Notes: generated by a model from the letters alone, not told the origin. Positions 12,681 to 20,900 are shown, numbered from the stretch's first letter. The stretch: DNA of 64,000 nucleotides from Brachypterus glaber (GCA_958510825.1 OY294054.1:8348319-8412318); one strand, 5' to 3'. Numbers and translations: made by a program.

Positions 12681-13749
12681 TAGATATAATAATTTATTAA
12701 GTGTTTCTGGAATTTGCAGCTTTGGATTCTCTTATTACCCCCCAGGTATTGTATTGCGTCGGGGTAATAAGAAACACTTTTTAAGACTCGTTATTTTTAG
12801 GATTTTTCTCGGAATTTTCTTAGGAATAAGTTTAAAATGTCGAAGGTGTTTGCATAAAATATAAAAAATATTGAATTTGTTAAAAAAAGACAAATTAGGC
12901 ATTAACAATAAGTATAATTTTTACAAGATAAAATTTACCAATTATTAATAGTGTTTTTCATATTTTTTAAGTTTTTTATTATTTTTTTTAAATGGGCTTT
13001 TTACTTTTTATTTGAATTTTATACAAGAAGCTTAATACTACATATCAATATATAATAAAAGAAAAAAATTAAGTTTCTGCCTTTATGTTAAGTCCTAATT
13101 CTAACATGCTCTTCTCTTGTTACCCCTTTCTCCCCTACGTCTAGAATTCTTGGAGATATGACATAAAAAAGAAAAAAAAGTAAAAAAAAAGGTACGGAAC
13201 ACTCAATGCGTGAGTCTACTTGTACTTGACCAATTTTTTCGTATAACTTTATTATCCTAACTAGTGTAATAAAACTGGTCAAAAAATATTAATAGAAAAT
13301 GTTACCCTGTCTATATAGAAGGGGAAGAAAATACAGTTGCTCATAAATAACTAAAAATTCAATACGTAGACAATACACTATATTATACATATCAAAGTAA
13401 GATGGTCTCTGGAGTGTAGTTTCGGGTCCTGCACAAAATATCGTTCTCTATGCATAGAGACGATATTTTGGTCAACCGGCCTTCATATTTGACTATAAAT
13501 GAGCGGATATTTCGAAAATATAAATTCATAAGTTGGTAAGAAAACATAATGGACAAGCCTTAAGGCACAACTGCACCAAGTATAACAAAAGTAAAAACAC
13601 AGTAAAAATATATTATGACCTTATTTACACGGATAAAATTGTAGATGCTATAAAATCTAGTAGCAAGCATTTTTGAGAACTATTCTGACAATCATTCTGA
13701 TAGTATAGGAATTATTCCTGTTACTTAGGTAACTAACTAACTAACACTG
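12681..13749. other. No gene seen
   Basis: AT-rich sequence with no recognisable frame. A phrase near 12725-12790 ('ttattaccccccaggtatt ... gtcggggtaataag') forms a weak inverted repeat. A stretch at about 13664-13720 resembles the interior of the small MITE at 47771-47956 ('gacaatcattctgatagtat'). Confidence 0.5.
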
Positions 13750-14060
13750 TGTGACCTTCAGAAAGCCTTCGATTGTGTCTCTCAAGATAAAATGGTGGAA
13801 AAGTTGAATTTCCATGGCATCAGAGCTATGTCCCTACAGCTAGCCATATCTCCTTAAAGACAGTATGCATGTGTGTTTTTTAAAATAAACTATCGGATTT
13901 TAGTTTTTTAAGCTTGGAGTGCCCCAAGGCTCCATCCTTGGGCCGTTACTTTTCATTACTTATATACACGATTTTTTCTGCTATATGTTAGGCTACAAAT
14001 GTACACTTTATGCAGGTTTTCGTGATCAGTGCAGACCACTTTTTATTAAACTAGGAATTT
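13750..14060 (+). pseudogene. LINE reverse transcriptase fragment
   Basis: Two frames together show the middle of a non-LTR retrotransposon reverse transcriptase. The first reads CDLQKAFDCVSQDKMVEKL from 13750 and contains the D of the first RT catalytic motif (family consensus D-hydrophobic-x-KAFD). The second, from about 13916, reads VPQGSILGPLLFITYIHDF. The block where the family has Y-A-D-D reads YAGF here, so the catalytic aspartates are lost. A stop and frameshift separate the two parts, and about 60 bp of the usual spacing is altered. This is a dead fragment in the opposite orientation to the LINE tail at 12187-12680, so it is probably a separate insertion. Confidence 0.85.
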
Positions 14061-14867
14061 CTAGCTTATACATTTTTAACACTCTTGTTGAAACACAAAA
14101 ATAAGCAAACATTTGTAACATCCAGTCATTAGACTAGGATAGCTAACAATAATAAATTGCCTAAATATCGATTAATTTACTCAGAAAACAATTCTCTAAA
14201 TTTATCTTTCAATTATCTCTTGAATTAAGAAATCTACCTTTACCTAAATTTAAAACAACAATTTAAAAAATTCTAAAGGAGTGTTGCTTTTATACTATAG
14301 ATGAGTAGTCCACTCTGCTCTCGCATTCTTGTTAATAATTGTTATATTTTAACTGCGACGTTATCAACAGCTGAAAACTTTTATACAAATCATTAAAGAT
14401 TTCTAATATTTTTCACAATATTTAGATGAGTCTAGATGGATTTGATCAAATTGACGTAATTTTAAGGGATTTTGAAAAGGCTTTGATAAAATTAATCCTA
14501 AAGTCAGTTTGACTTTTTCAGCAGCTATGAAAAAAATCTTTTTATTTCATCACATAACAAGAAACTTGTAAAGCACAAGTGACACATGGCATGTGTCACA
14601 CAACTGCTACACTACATTTATATACACTTTACTGTTACTAGACTCCTGTCTGAGTGTAATGTTTTTTCAAAAATTTTAAACTAAAAAATCAGAAGTTTCT
14701 ACACTTTTAAATAATTATCTTCCTATTTTAGTGTTAAATAATTTTGCTAAAGACTGATAATTTGTACACAAAGTCCATCCACACAAAAAGTATCAGATTT
14801 TCAACACTTTTCGCAATAAACAAGTCTATCAAATCGACGTAATTTTAATGAATTTCAAAAAGGCTTT
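14061..14867. other. No gene seen; direct repeat cut by gap
   Basis: Unassigned AT-rich sequence. A block near 14437-14490 ('gacgtaattttaaggg ... gaaaaggctttga') recurs at 14821-14867 and then runs into the N gap, so a diverged tandem repeat of about 390 bp probably continues into the gap. A short inverted repeat 'gtgacacatggcatgtgtcac' lies at about 14580-14600. Confidence 0.5.
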
Positions 14868-15067
14868 NNNNNNNNNNNNNNNNNNNNNNNNNNNNNNNNN
14901 NNNNNNNNNNNNNNNNNNNNNNNNNNNNNNNNNNNNNNNNNNNNNNNNNNNNNNNNNNNNNNNNNNNNNNNNNNNNNNNNNNNNNNNNNNNNNNNNNNNN
15001 NNNNNNNNNNNNNNNNNNNNNNNNNNNNNNNNNNNNNNNNNNNNNNNNNNNNNNNNNNNNNNNNNNN
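14868..15067. other. Assembly gap (200 N)
   Basis: Exactly 200 N, identical in size to the gap at 35656-35855, so probably a placeholder length. The endogenous retrovirus env frame enters it from the right. Its missing C-terminal part, polypurine tract and 3' LTR would be expected here, and no LTR copy is seen on the left side. Confidence 0.95.
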
Positions 15068-15303
15068 AATTTATTTTTACTGGATTTTAATAGATAACGA
15101 GTGTTTGGAATTACTGTGACAAATTCCGATTTAAACATTGTTGGGATGGGGATTAGGTGAAAAAGTTCAAAATTTTCTTCATAATTGATTGGGATAGACA
15201 AAAAATATGTAATTCTAGTTGGTTCTATTTGGCAGTTAATTTTTAAAAGGAAGTTGGTTACGGTAATGTTCTGAAATTTTCTTAATTTCTGAAAACAAGT
15301 CAA
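15068..15303 (-). pseudogene. env: env, downstream part (shifted frame)
   Basis: Continuation of the envelope glycoprotein frame after a frameshift near 15240, where an A/T homopolymer separates the two frames. Before the gap it reads through segments such as INCQIEPTRITYFLSIPI and FELFHLIPIPT, the latter resembling the 'phe-x-leu...ile-pro' core of F-like envelopes. It overlaps the upstream env frame by about 65 bp and is cut by the N gap at 15067. The rest of the ectodomain, the transmembrane anchor and the tail are therefore not visible. The protein would sit in the membrane and mediate fusion in intact relatives. Confidence 0.75.
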
Positions 15304-16031
15304 CAGTTTTTATAATACTTGGATGCAAAGCATTAAGTTTACAAAATGTTATAGAGTTTTCAATGTCCTCTAAAATATTTAAAGTTGAGTTATAAATTAT
15401 TAAGATTTGATTGTGAAGATCCTGTGTAAATAGGACAAAAATTTGGTTTTGTACCTTTTCGGTTAAAAAGTTATTTAATTGGATAATCTTTTTCTTTAAA
15501 ATGTCTTCGTTGAACTGAATGTCTTTTAAAGTATTATTAAAGTTTTTTATAATATTATGGTTAATTGAATATTGTAATTGAAGTTGGGATTGAATATTGC
15601 TTTGACCCTCATAAATATGACTTATAATTTTGTTAAATTTTTTCTCATCGTTGGAGTCTAAATTGCCTGTTAAAGTTTTAATTACTGAGCCGATCCCGTT
15701 AAATAATCCTCTTTTCTTCCTCGACAAATTTTTATCAAAACTTAAGTTAATATGACTTATTTTTTCCTTAATTCTATTTTGCGTATATCTAATAATTTTA
15801 TTATAGTTATCTAGCTCTTTATTGTAAAGGCTTTTATTGGTACTTATTAATTCTAAATTTCTAAATTCTAAATTTAAACTATGGTACTCATCGTATAAGG
15901 GTTGTAATTCATAATAGTGAACGAATGTGTGATCCGTTCTTTGGAGTTTAGCTAAACCAAGATTAATGGGTAAAAGACCAAGGTTGTGTGTGATATTTCG
16001 TATTTCTACTCCATATCCGAATGAGAGCAAT
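15236..16031 (-). pseudogene. env: env second exon: F-like fusion glycoprotein
   Basis: 264 codons of an errantivirus/baculovirus-F-type envelope (class I-like fusion protein, membrane). Numbering from the TTG codon at 16030, residues 1-10 are the tail of a signal peptide, 50-100 are a helical region, RKKR (104-107) is a furin-type cleavage site, and GLFNGIGSVIKTLTGNLD (108-125) is the fusion-peptide-like segment. Helical, Asn-rich sequence follows, with several N-x-S/T sites. There is no ATG at the start. Instead a strong splice acceptor immediately precedes codon 1, and the frame matches a leader exon upstream of gag (20779-20801). The frame ends early at 15236 by frameshift and continues in another frame. 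It lies just downstream of the macrodomain stop codon. Confidence 0.9.
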
Positions 16032-16050
16032 CTAAAAAAAATAAATGAAT
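16032..16050 (-). promoter_or_regulatory. Predicted env splice acceptor
   Basis: On the minus strand a pyrimidine tract with a run of T ends in AG at 16033-16032, directly before the env frame. Errantiviruses express env from a spliced subgenomic RNA. Used with the donor at 20778-20777, it restores an open phase into env. Usage itself is an inference. Confidence 0.75.
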
Positions 16051-16085
16051 TTAAATGAAAGTTTCTGAATTGGGGTTTTGCGTTT

Positions 16086-16562
16086 CTAGCATGGGGTTAA
16101 TTTTTTCTTACTGCGAAGGTTGTAGCTTTTTTCGTTTTTTATAAAAATATGTACTAAAATACCTGAATCTTTGAATACATCTTTTATTAAATTTAAGACT
16201 GTATTCCAATCTAACTTATCTAGGCCACAACCGATTTTAGGCATAGCAATAGATTTTGTTTTATCTTCCAAGCATAAGGCTTTTAAATTTTGTAACGTTA
16301 ATTTAAAGGTTTCGTAGTTAGGTTTGTCATTAAATTTTTCTTTTGTGATCAAGTAATAAATATATCTATTTTCTACTTTAAGGAAAGCTACTTCGCCAGT
16401 TTGTTTGTTTTGGGATTTTAGGTGATCTACATTTTTAAATTTATTTTTAAATTGTAAATCAATTCCTTGTGACATTTTAAAATCGCGAGAAACACAATGG
16501 GCTTATGAGAAACTTGGGTCGCATTTAAAAATGTCATTATGTATAATGTATACTGGATTTTC
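16086..16562 (-). pseudogene. TARG1/OARD1-type macrodomain, C-terminal to Pol
   Basis: The frame from 16562 to the stop at 16086 reads as a complete macrodomain of the TARG1/OARD1 family. These enzymes remove ADP-ribose from glutamate/aspartate on proteins and deacylate O-acetyl-ADP-ribose. A first strand ends HNDIFKCDPSFS, then AHCVSRD, MSQGIDLQFKNKF, GEVAFLK, YIYYLITKEKF, MPKIGCGLDKLDW and a final strand with a basic tail (RSKKK). In the 129-codon part starting at Met 16475, Lys45 (in LITK) and Asp86 (in GCGLD) match human TARG1 Lys84 and Asp125, with the same 41-residue spacing. One TAA (16503-16505) interrupts the domain between strand 1 and the AHC segment; both sides share one frame. 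That same frame continues upstream into the integrase C-terminal tail, so the domain was probably the end of the Pol polyprotein. If the Met at 16475 is used, the product lacks the first strand. Confidence 0.92.
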
Positions 16563-16769
16563 TATTATTATTTTTTCGTTATTTGTATGTTTTGGCCTTT
16601 TATCATTCCAAACTTTATCGATAGTGTTATGGTGTGTAGGAATAATCTTTGCAGTTTTGAGATTCCAATTTACCTCCTCTATATTTTCTGCTTTGTATTT
16701 ATTTTTTGTTTTGCTTTGTTTTTGTTTATTTTTTACAAAAACTTTTTGTGGGATTACTTCAGGAAGTTC
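16563..16769 (-). pseudogene. pol: Integrase C-terminal tail, in frame with macrodomain
   Basis: An open stretch after a TAA at 16770-16772 reads LPEVIPQKVFVKNKQKQSK and then a basic, hydrophilic linker (KNKYKAENIEEVNW ... VWNDKRPKHTNNEK) that flows without a stop into the macrodomain. The VFVKNKQKQSK-like segment resembles the region just after the integrase core in gypsy-type Pol proteins, as far as I recall the family. No zinc-binding or D,D-35-E residues are present. The start of this stretch is the downstream edge of an internal deletion. I judge it part of Pol rather than a separate gene because there is no ATG. Confidence 0.65.
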
Positions 16770-17589
16770 TTAATTGTCATGTGAATTTCGTCGTCTGTCA
16801 AAACGTCCGTTAACATTTTTGTACATTTTATAAAACTAATTTCAGAATTTTTAAATATTTTTGTAAAACAGAACTTACTTTTTCATATATATTATCTTCA
16901 AAATAAAAGTAATATTTAATTTTTGGAATAATATATTCTTTTATAATTTTAATAAAGTCTTGTTCAAAGTTGTTTTTTGAAATTTGTATAAACATTCTTT
17001 GTTTAGTTTTATACAAATTAAGGATTGCAGGTTCTGCAGGAGCAAATTCCACAAGGGAAAAAATAATTTGATTTTTACCGAAGTTTACGGGGCAAGTGAC
17101 AATGGGAATGTTAATTATTGGATTTTCTTCGTTAGAGTGAATTGTATTTAAGTCAGTTTCGTTATTTTCTAGATTTTCCTGGTTTTGAATTTCGAAGTCA
17201 ACGTTTTCGTTTCGTTCGAACGTTAAGTCGCCAGGTTCCGCAATAATGGACATAGTGTCTAAGTTTTTGTCTGGGTCTAATGTTTCGTTAAATTCATCCA
17301 TATAATTTAGTAAATGGGGATTAATGTCGTCGTTAAAACTAATTAAGTCAGGAATATCTTTATCTGTATTAATTTTTGAGCTAGTACTTGGGGACACAAA
17401 TGAAAGATTTTTGTCTTTTGAATCGGTTAGTGCGTTAATTTCTACGCGTGAAAGTGCGTCTGCGTTTTTATTTAATGATCCTTTTTTATATATGATTTCG
17501 TAATCATATTCTTCTAGTTTGAGGCGCCACCTTGTTAGTTTGGAGTTAGGCTCCTTAAACGAAAATAACCACTGTAAGGGGGCATGATC
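16754..17589 (-). pseudogene. pol: RNase H end, tether and truncated integrase start
   Basis: From 17589 one frame is open to 16828. It begins [11 protein letters not shown], passes ADALSRV (the conserved end of RNase H in gypsy-type Pol), then a long acidic linker, then [12 protein letters not shown] and a helical [16 protein letters not shown] segment as in the pre-integrase region of errantiviruses. A second frame overlaps and continues [17 protein letters not shown] up to a TAA at 16754-16756, matching the start of the integrase N-terminal domain. The HHCC zinc finger and the whole D,D-35-E catalytic core that should follow are absent. The next Pol sequence begins within about 15 bp. The copy cannot make an active integrase. 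Confidence 0.8.
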
Positions 17590-17735
17590 TCAAACTATTT
17601 TAAAACGAGTTCCATAAACATAAAATACTTAACAGCCCAAACAATTCCCAGAAGTTCTCTTTCGATTGTTGAGTATTTTGTTTCTGTTTCGTTTAAGGTA
17701 CGACTTGCGTAAGCAACAGGTAAGTCGGCCCTATT
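17590..17735 (-). pseudogene. pol: RNase H domain remnant
   Basis: Middle of the retroelement RNase H, which degrades the RNA strand during reverse transcription. One frame reads [19 protein letters not shown] and then [13 protein letters not shown], carrying the conserved Glu. Another continues [11 protein letters not shown] up to a TGA at 17590-17592, directly before DHAPLQW. Frames change near 17725-17735 and again near 17640. The first catalytic Asp (TDAS) lies in the preceding RT frame. At least two indels and one stop make this inactive. Confidence 0.85.
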
Positions 17736-18631
17736 TTACCTTGTGATAAAACGGCCCCTAAGGCAAATTGGCTTGCGTCCGTAGTAATAACAAAAGGTTT
17801 GTTAAAATCTGGATATTGTAATATTGGTTCATTAAGTAATAAGTTTTTACATAAGTTAAAACAGTTTAAATAATTTGGATCGTTAATATTTATTTTACTA
17901 TTTTTCTTTAAACAAACTGTTAATGGTTTGGTTATTTTAGCAAAATCTTCAATAAATTTTCTGTAATAACCTAATAGGCCAAGAAAACCATTTATTTCTT
18001 TTTGTGTTTTCGGAATTGGATATTTTTGGATAGCTTTAATTTTGTCTGGATTGGGCATAACTCCCTGAGGAGTGACAATATGACCCAAAAAGGCAACTTG
18101 TTTTTGAAAAAATTCGCACTTGTCAGTTTGAATTTTAAAGTTAGCACTACGTAATCTCTTAAAAACTTCTTTTAAGTTGATTATGTGTTCCTGTAGGCTT
18201 GTGCTAAAAACAATTATGTCGTCCAAGTATACGAGACATTTTTCGTTTAAAATACCTCGTAATACGTTATCCATGACTCTTTGAAATGTTGCTGGGGCAT
18301 TTTTAAGCCCGAATGGCATTCGTACGAATTCGTACTTACCATTTGAAGTTGCAAAACTAGTTTTAGGAATGTCTTCTTCGGACATTTCAATCTGGTGAAA
18401 ACCAGAAGCTAAATCTATTGTTGAAAAGTATTGACAACGTCCTAGTTTGTCCAAAAGATCAGTAATGTTTGGTATTGGATATCGATCAGAAATGGTTTTA
18501 TCATTTAATTTTCTAAAATCGATAACGATACGCCATTTACGTTCACCGGAAGAATCCAGTTTTTTCGGAACAACCCAAATTGGAGAATTCCAAGGGCTAT
18601 ATGACGGTCTAATTATTTTTTGATTAAGCAT
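17693..18631 (-). pseudogene. pol: Reverse transcriptase (Pol)
   Basis: 312 codons of a Ty3/gypsy reverse transcriptase, which copies the genomic RNA into DNA. Visible motifs are [16 protein letters not shown] (8-24), the FRKLNDKT block (39-46), catalytic Asp73 in [23 protein letters not shown] (107-117), YLDD (135-138) with both catalytic Asp, [10 protein letters not shown] (181-190), and the start of RNase H with TDAS (284-287). All three RT aspartates are kept. The frame differs from the upstream Pol part (18624-19247). The shift lies in a run of nine A (minus strand) at 18631-18639, just where the ATG at 18631 arises, so that ATG is not a natural start. At the 3' end the frame leaves RNase H near 17730 and terminates at 17693. 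Confidence 0.96.
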
Positions 18632-19247
18632 TTTTTTTTATTTGCTTGTCTATTTCTGATTTATAGACTTCAGGACAACGATAGAATTTCGTATATACTG
18701 GTATTTCGCCCTTTGTTTTAATACTATGTTTAATTTTACTAGTAAAAGGGAAATTATTATTGTCAATATGAAAAAGGTCTGAATAGTCTTTAAGAAGATC
18801 CAATATTACTTCCTTTTCTTCGGGATTCATGTGATTTGTCCGTATTTTCGAAAAATCAAATGATATACCCTCAGATGTTAAATTATTAAAATTAGGACAT
18901 GGTCGACGTTCGTATTCATCGAACTTTTCGACGGTCAAAGGTCCTATATCTAAACTAACTTTTTCTTTAGAACGGTTAATAATACTACAATATCCTATAG
19001 AGTTTTTTACTTTTGTTACACATTCTGGTATTTCTAATTTACCAATTTTTTTATTTGGGATCAGTACGTCCCCATTTTCAAAATTTTTAATATTTACTTT
19101 AATAATTTGTTCAGTCTCTGGTTCAACTACTATACAGTTCGTTGAATCGGAGATCTTATGATACAAAATTTTTATTCTACGTGTTGGTGTTATTAAAATA
19201 TCACCCTGTAGATCAATTAATGCTTTTATTTTTTTTAAGTTATCGAG
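18624..19247 (-). pseudogene. pol: Pol: protease C-terminus and RT N-terminal region
   Basis: Open from just after the TGA at 19248-19250 to 18624. The first codons (KALIDLQGDILITPTRRIKI) are the end of the retropepsin region. The rest is the region preceding the RT core in errantiviruses, with recognisable GYCSIINRSKEKVSLDIGP-like, HMNPEEKEVILDLLKDYSDLF and TSKIKHSIKTKGEIPVY segments, the last being the 'H.I.T....P.....YR' block at the start of gypsy RTs. The first ATG is at 19166, but the frame is a polyprotein part, not a separate gene. It ends in the homopolymer at which the RT frame changes. Confidence 0.88.
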
Positions 19248-19250
19248 TCA

Positions 19251-19557
19251 ATCAAAATGTTTGTGGAAGTCAAAAAGATAAAATTTTAAATTTTGTTTTG
19301 GGTTATTAAATATTCTAGGGCATGGAATACTTGTACTATATTTTTCAAAAGATTTTCCATGGGCGCTAGAAATTAAAAAAGGGTCACTAATTATGTTATT
19401 TTTAAAATATTTTTGGGCAATTTTAGGACTAATAAAATATTTTGTACTAAATATGTCCAGTAAAACTTTTAAATTATTTTCTGGAAATATAATGTAGGCT
19501 AGTTCACTTTTACCGTCCGAAAGACTATTTAATTCAAATTTTCCGAGGCTTTTAGAC
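19251..19557 (-). pseudogene. pol: Retroviral-type aspartic protease remnant
   Basis: Frame entered after the gag frameshift heptamer, in the -1 frame relative to gag. It reads through GKSELAYIIFPENNLKVLLD and then IFSTKYFISPKIAQKYF, where errantivirus proteases have the active-site D-T/S-G followed by S-T. Here the position after the Asp reads Ile-Phe instead of Thr/Ser-Gly, so the catalytic triad is not intact. The frame ends at a TGA (19248-19250) after DFHKHFD. The protease would process Gag-Pol in an intact relative. Confidence 0.8.
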
Positions 19558-20767
19558 CTAAAAAATAGGAGAGGTCATTTGAATTATCGGGGGGGAATTC
19601 TACGTGCGGTTCACTATTAAGGTTAAAAACTTCTTCCGCTGTATAATTAGGACTACCTTGGACTAAATTTTTTCTAAAATAATTATTAGTTTGGTTTGTG
19701 CGATTTGTGTTTCTTGTGGAAACACTCATCGGGGTAGGTGGGGGTAATCTTTGTGCAGGGTTAGGCTTAAATACATTGTTTTGCGAATTTCTATTAAAAT
19801 TATTTGTTGTATTTAGTTGAGAATTCTGAGCAAATGGGTTTTGCTGATTTCTATTAAAATTATTACTATTTTGTTGTGCAAATTGCGAGTTATTAGCAAA
19901 ATTAGTCAATTGTAATTGAGGTCTAAAGTTTTGATTTCTCGAGAAAGTTTTCGGATTGTTTCTATTTCTTGAAAAATTATTATTTGAGGCATTATTATTT
20001 AAAAAGTTATTACCTTTATATTTTTGGTCATAAATCTCTAATTGGAAATCATTTGTTAACATGTTTAGAGCCGAATTGAGATCCTCAGGATTTTTGGTTC
20101 TCATGAGGGACCCAATTGGTTCTCTTAGACCACGTAAAAAGACTCTAAGAGCATAATTTCTAAAAAAATTAGTTAAGGTAATAACTTCATTTTGGTCCGC
20201 ATGGTGAACGGTCAAAAAGGCAATTTGTAAATTTAACAGAACTAATATTTTGTTATAAAAGTCAAATGCAGATTCATTTCCTTGTTTTGTTTCGGTTAGT
20301 TCAATTGAAAGGCTATAGCAATCTCTTTTGTCGCTATATGTATTAGTTAAGGCAGTTTTGAGATCTGCCCAGTTAGTGATGACGTTTGAAGAGATTTTTA
20401 TTGCAGCATCGCCTTTGATTTTCGATATAATACTACTCATTAAATATTCATTTTGAAAATCAGTAGGGTCAGCCACATTATAAAATCTATTAACAAGTTT
20501 TTCAGAAATTTCGATAAATCTAGGCAAGAGCTCGGTCTCGCCTCGGAATTCTGGGATCATTCCCAAGTATTCCTGTTTCAAAACGGCCATGTTTATATTT
20601 AATTTTTCTAAGCTTAAATCTAAATAATTACTAGGATTCGCGTTTAAGACAAAAGGTTTAACTGTTTCGTCTAAATCGGAATCTGAGCCAGAGTTTGAAT
20701 CTGAATCTGAACTTGAATCTAAAATTAAATCTGTGGCGGAACAATTCCTATATCCCCTAAAAGACAT
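19529..20767 (-). CDS. gag: Gag polyprotein
   Basis: 412 codons, the one complete open gene of the element. Residues 15-36 are an acidic Ser/Asp run. About 50-250 is a helical capsid-like region (e.g. GMIPEFRGE, WADLKTALTNTYSD, FLRGLREPIGSLM). About 255-370 is Asn/Gln/Phe/Arg-rich low complexity, probably RNA-binding. The C-terminus is EVFNLNSEPHVEFPPDNSND plus 14 residues. There is no CCHC zinc knuckle, as is usual for errantivirus Gag. It would assemble the particle in the cytoplasm. The ATG at 20767 follows a short upstream frame whose stop lies only 7 nt before it. Near the 3' end an in-phase slippery heptamer sends some ribosomes into pro-pol. Similarity to Gag rests on position and composition more than sequence motifs. 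Confidence 0.9.
   Translation of the reverse strand: MSFRGYRNCSATDLILDSSSDSDSNSGSDSDLDETVKPFVLNANPSNYLDLSLEKLNINMAVLKQEYLGMIPEFRGETELLPRFIEISEKLVNRFYNVADPTDFQNEYLMSSIISKIKGDAAIKISSNVITNWADLKTALTNTYSDKRDCYSLSIELTETKQGNESAFDFYNKILVLLNLQIAFLTVHHADQNEVITLTNFFRNYALRVFLRGLREPIGSLMRTKNPEDLNSALNMLTNDFQLEIYDQKYKGNNFLNNNASNNNFSRNRNNPKTFSRNQNFRPQLQLTNFANNSQFAQQNSNNFNRNQQNPFAQNSQLNTTNNFNRNSQNNVFKPNPAQRLPPPTPMSVSTRNTNRTNQTNNYFRKNLVQGSPNYTAEEVFNLNSEPHVEFPPDNSNDLSYFLGLKASENLN
19559..19565 (-). promoter_or_regulatory. -1 ribosomal frameshift heptamer U_UUU_UUA
   Basis: In the gag frame the codons TAT TTT TTA present the slippery heptamer T_TTT_TTA in the exact phase needed for -1 slippage (the same heptamer as in HIV-1). 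Ten codons remain before the gag stop (19529-19531). The -1 frame is open from here into the protease. A downstream RNA structure was not modelled. Confidence 0.85.
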
Positions 20768-20770
20768 ACG

Positions 20771-20780
20771 GTACTTACAT
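20771..20780 (-). promoter_or_regulatory. Predicted env splice donor
   Basis: The minus strand reads AT then GTAAGTAC, a near-perfect donor, with GT at 20778-20777, between the LTR and the gag ATG. Errantiviruses use a donor in this position for env mRNA. It is phase-compatible with the acceptor at 16033-16032. Confidence 0.75.
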
Positions 20781-20801
20781 GAAAATCGTAGAAATCTTCA
20801 T
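20775..20801 (-). CDS. env: Leader mini-ORF / env first coding exon
   Basis: An ATG at 20801-20799 opens a frame that in unspliced RNA has eight codons and stops with TAA (20777-20775), 7 nt before the gag ATG. The splice donor cuts it after seven codons plus two bases (to 20779). In spliced RNA the frame enters env exon 2 in phase, and the two parts together have the basic-then-hydrophobic character of a signal peptide. The same ATG would thus act as an upstream ORF for gag and as the env start. This is an inference from phase and motif quality; no transcript evidence is available. Confidence 0.7.
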   Translation of the reverse strand: MKISTIFM

Positions 20802-20900
20802 GTGATCTTCTTCACAGGTTTCTTCTACAAATTTCAAAAAGGTACCACCACAAATTATCGAAACAAACCAGTATTTTTTCCAAAAATACTGTTGATGGGA

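Noticed and set aside
14848..15090. Plus-strand frame across the gap
   Set aside because: It consists almost entirely of N.
16531..16784. Two plus-strand hydrophobic frames of 80-81 codons
   Set aside because: They are antisense to the Pol tail and macrodomain start of the retrovirus; the A-rich coding strand gives Phe/Leu-rich antisense frames.
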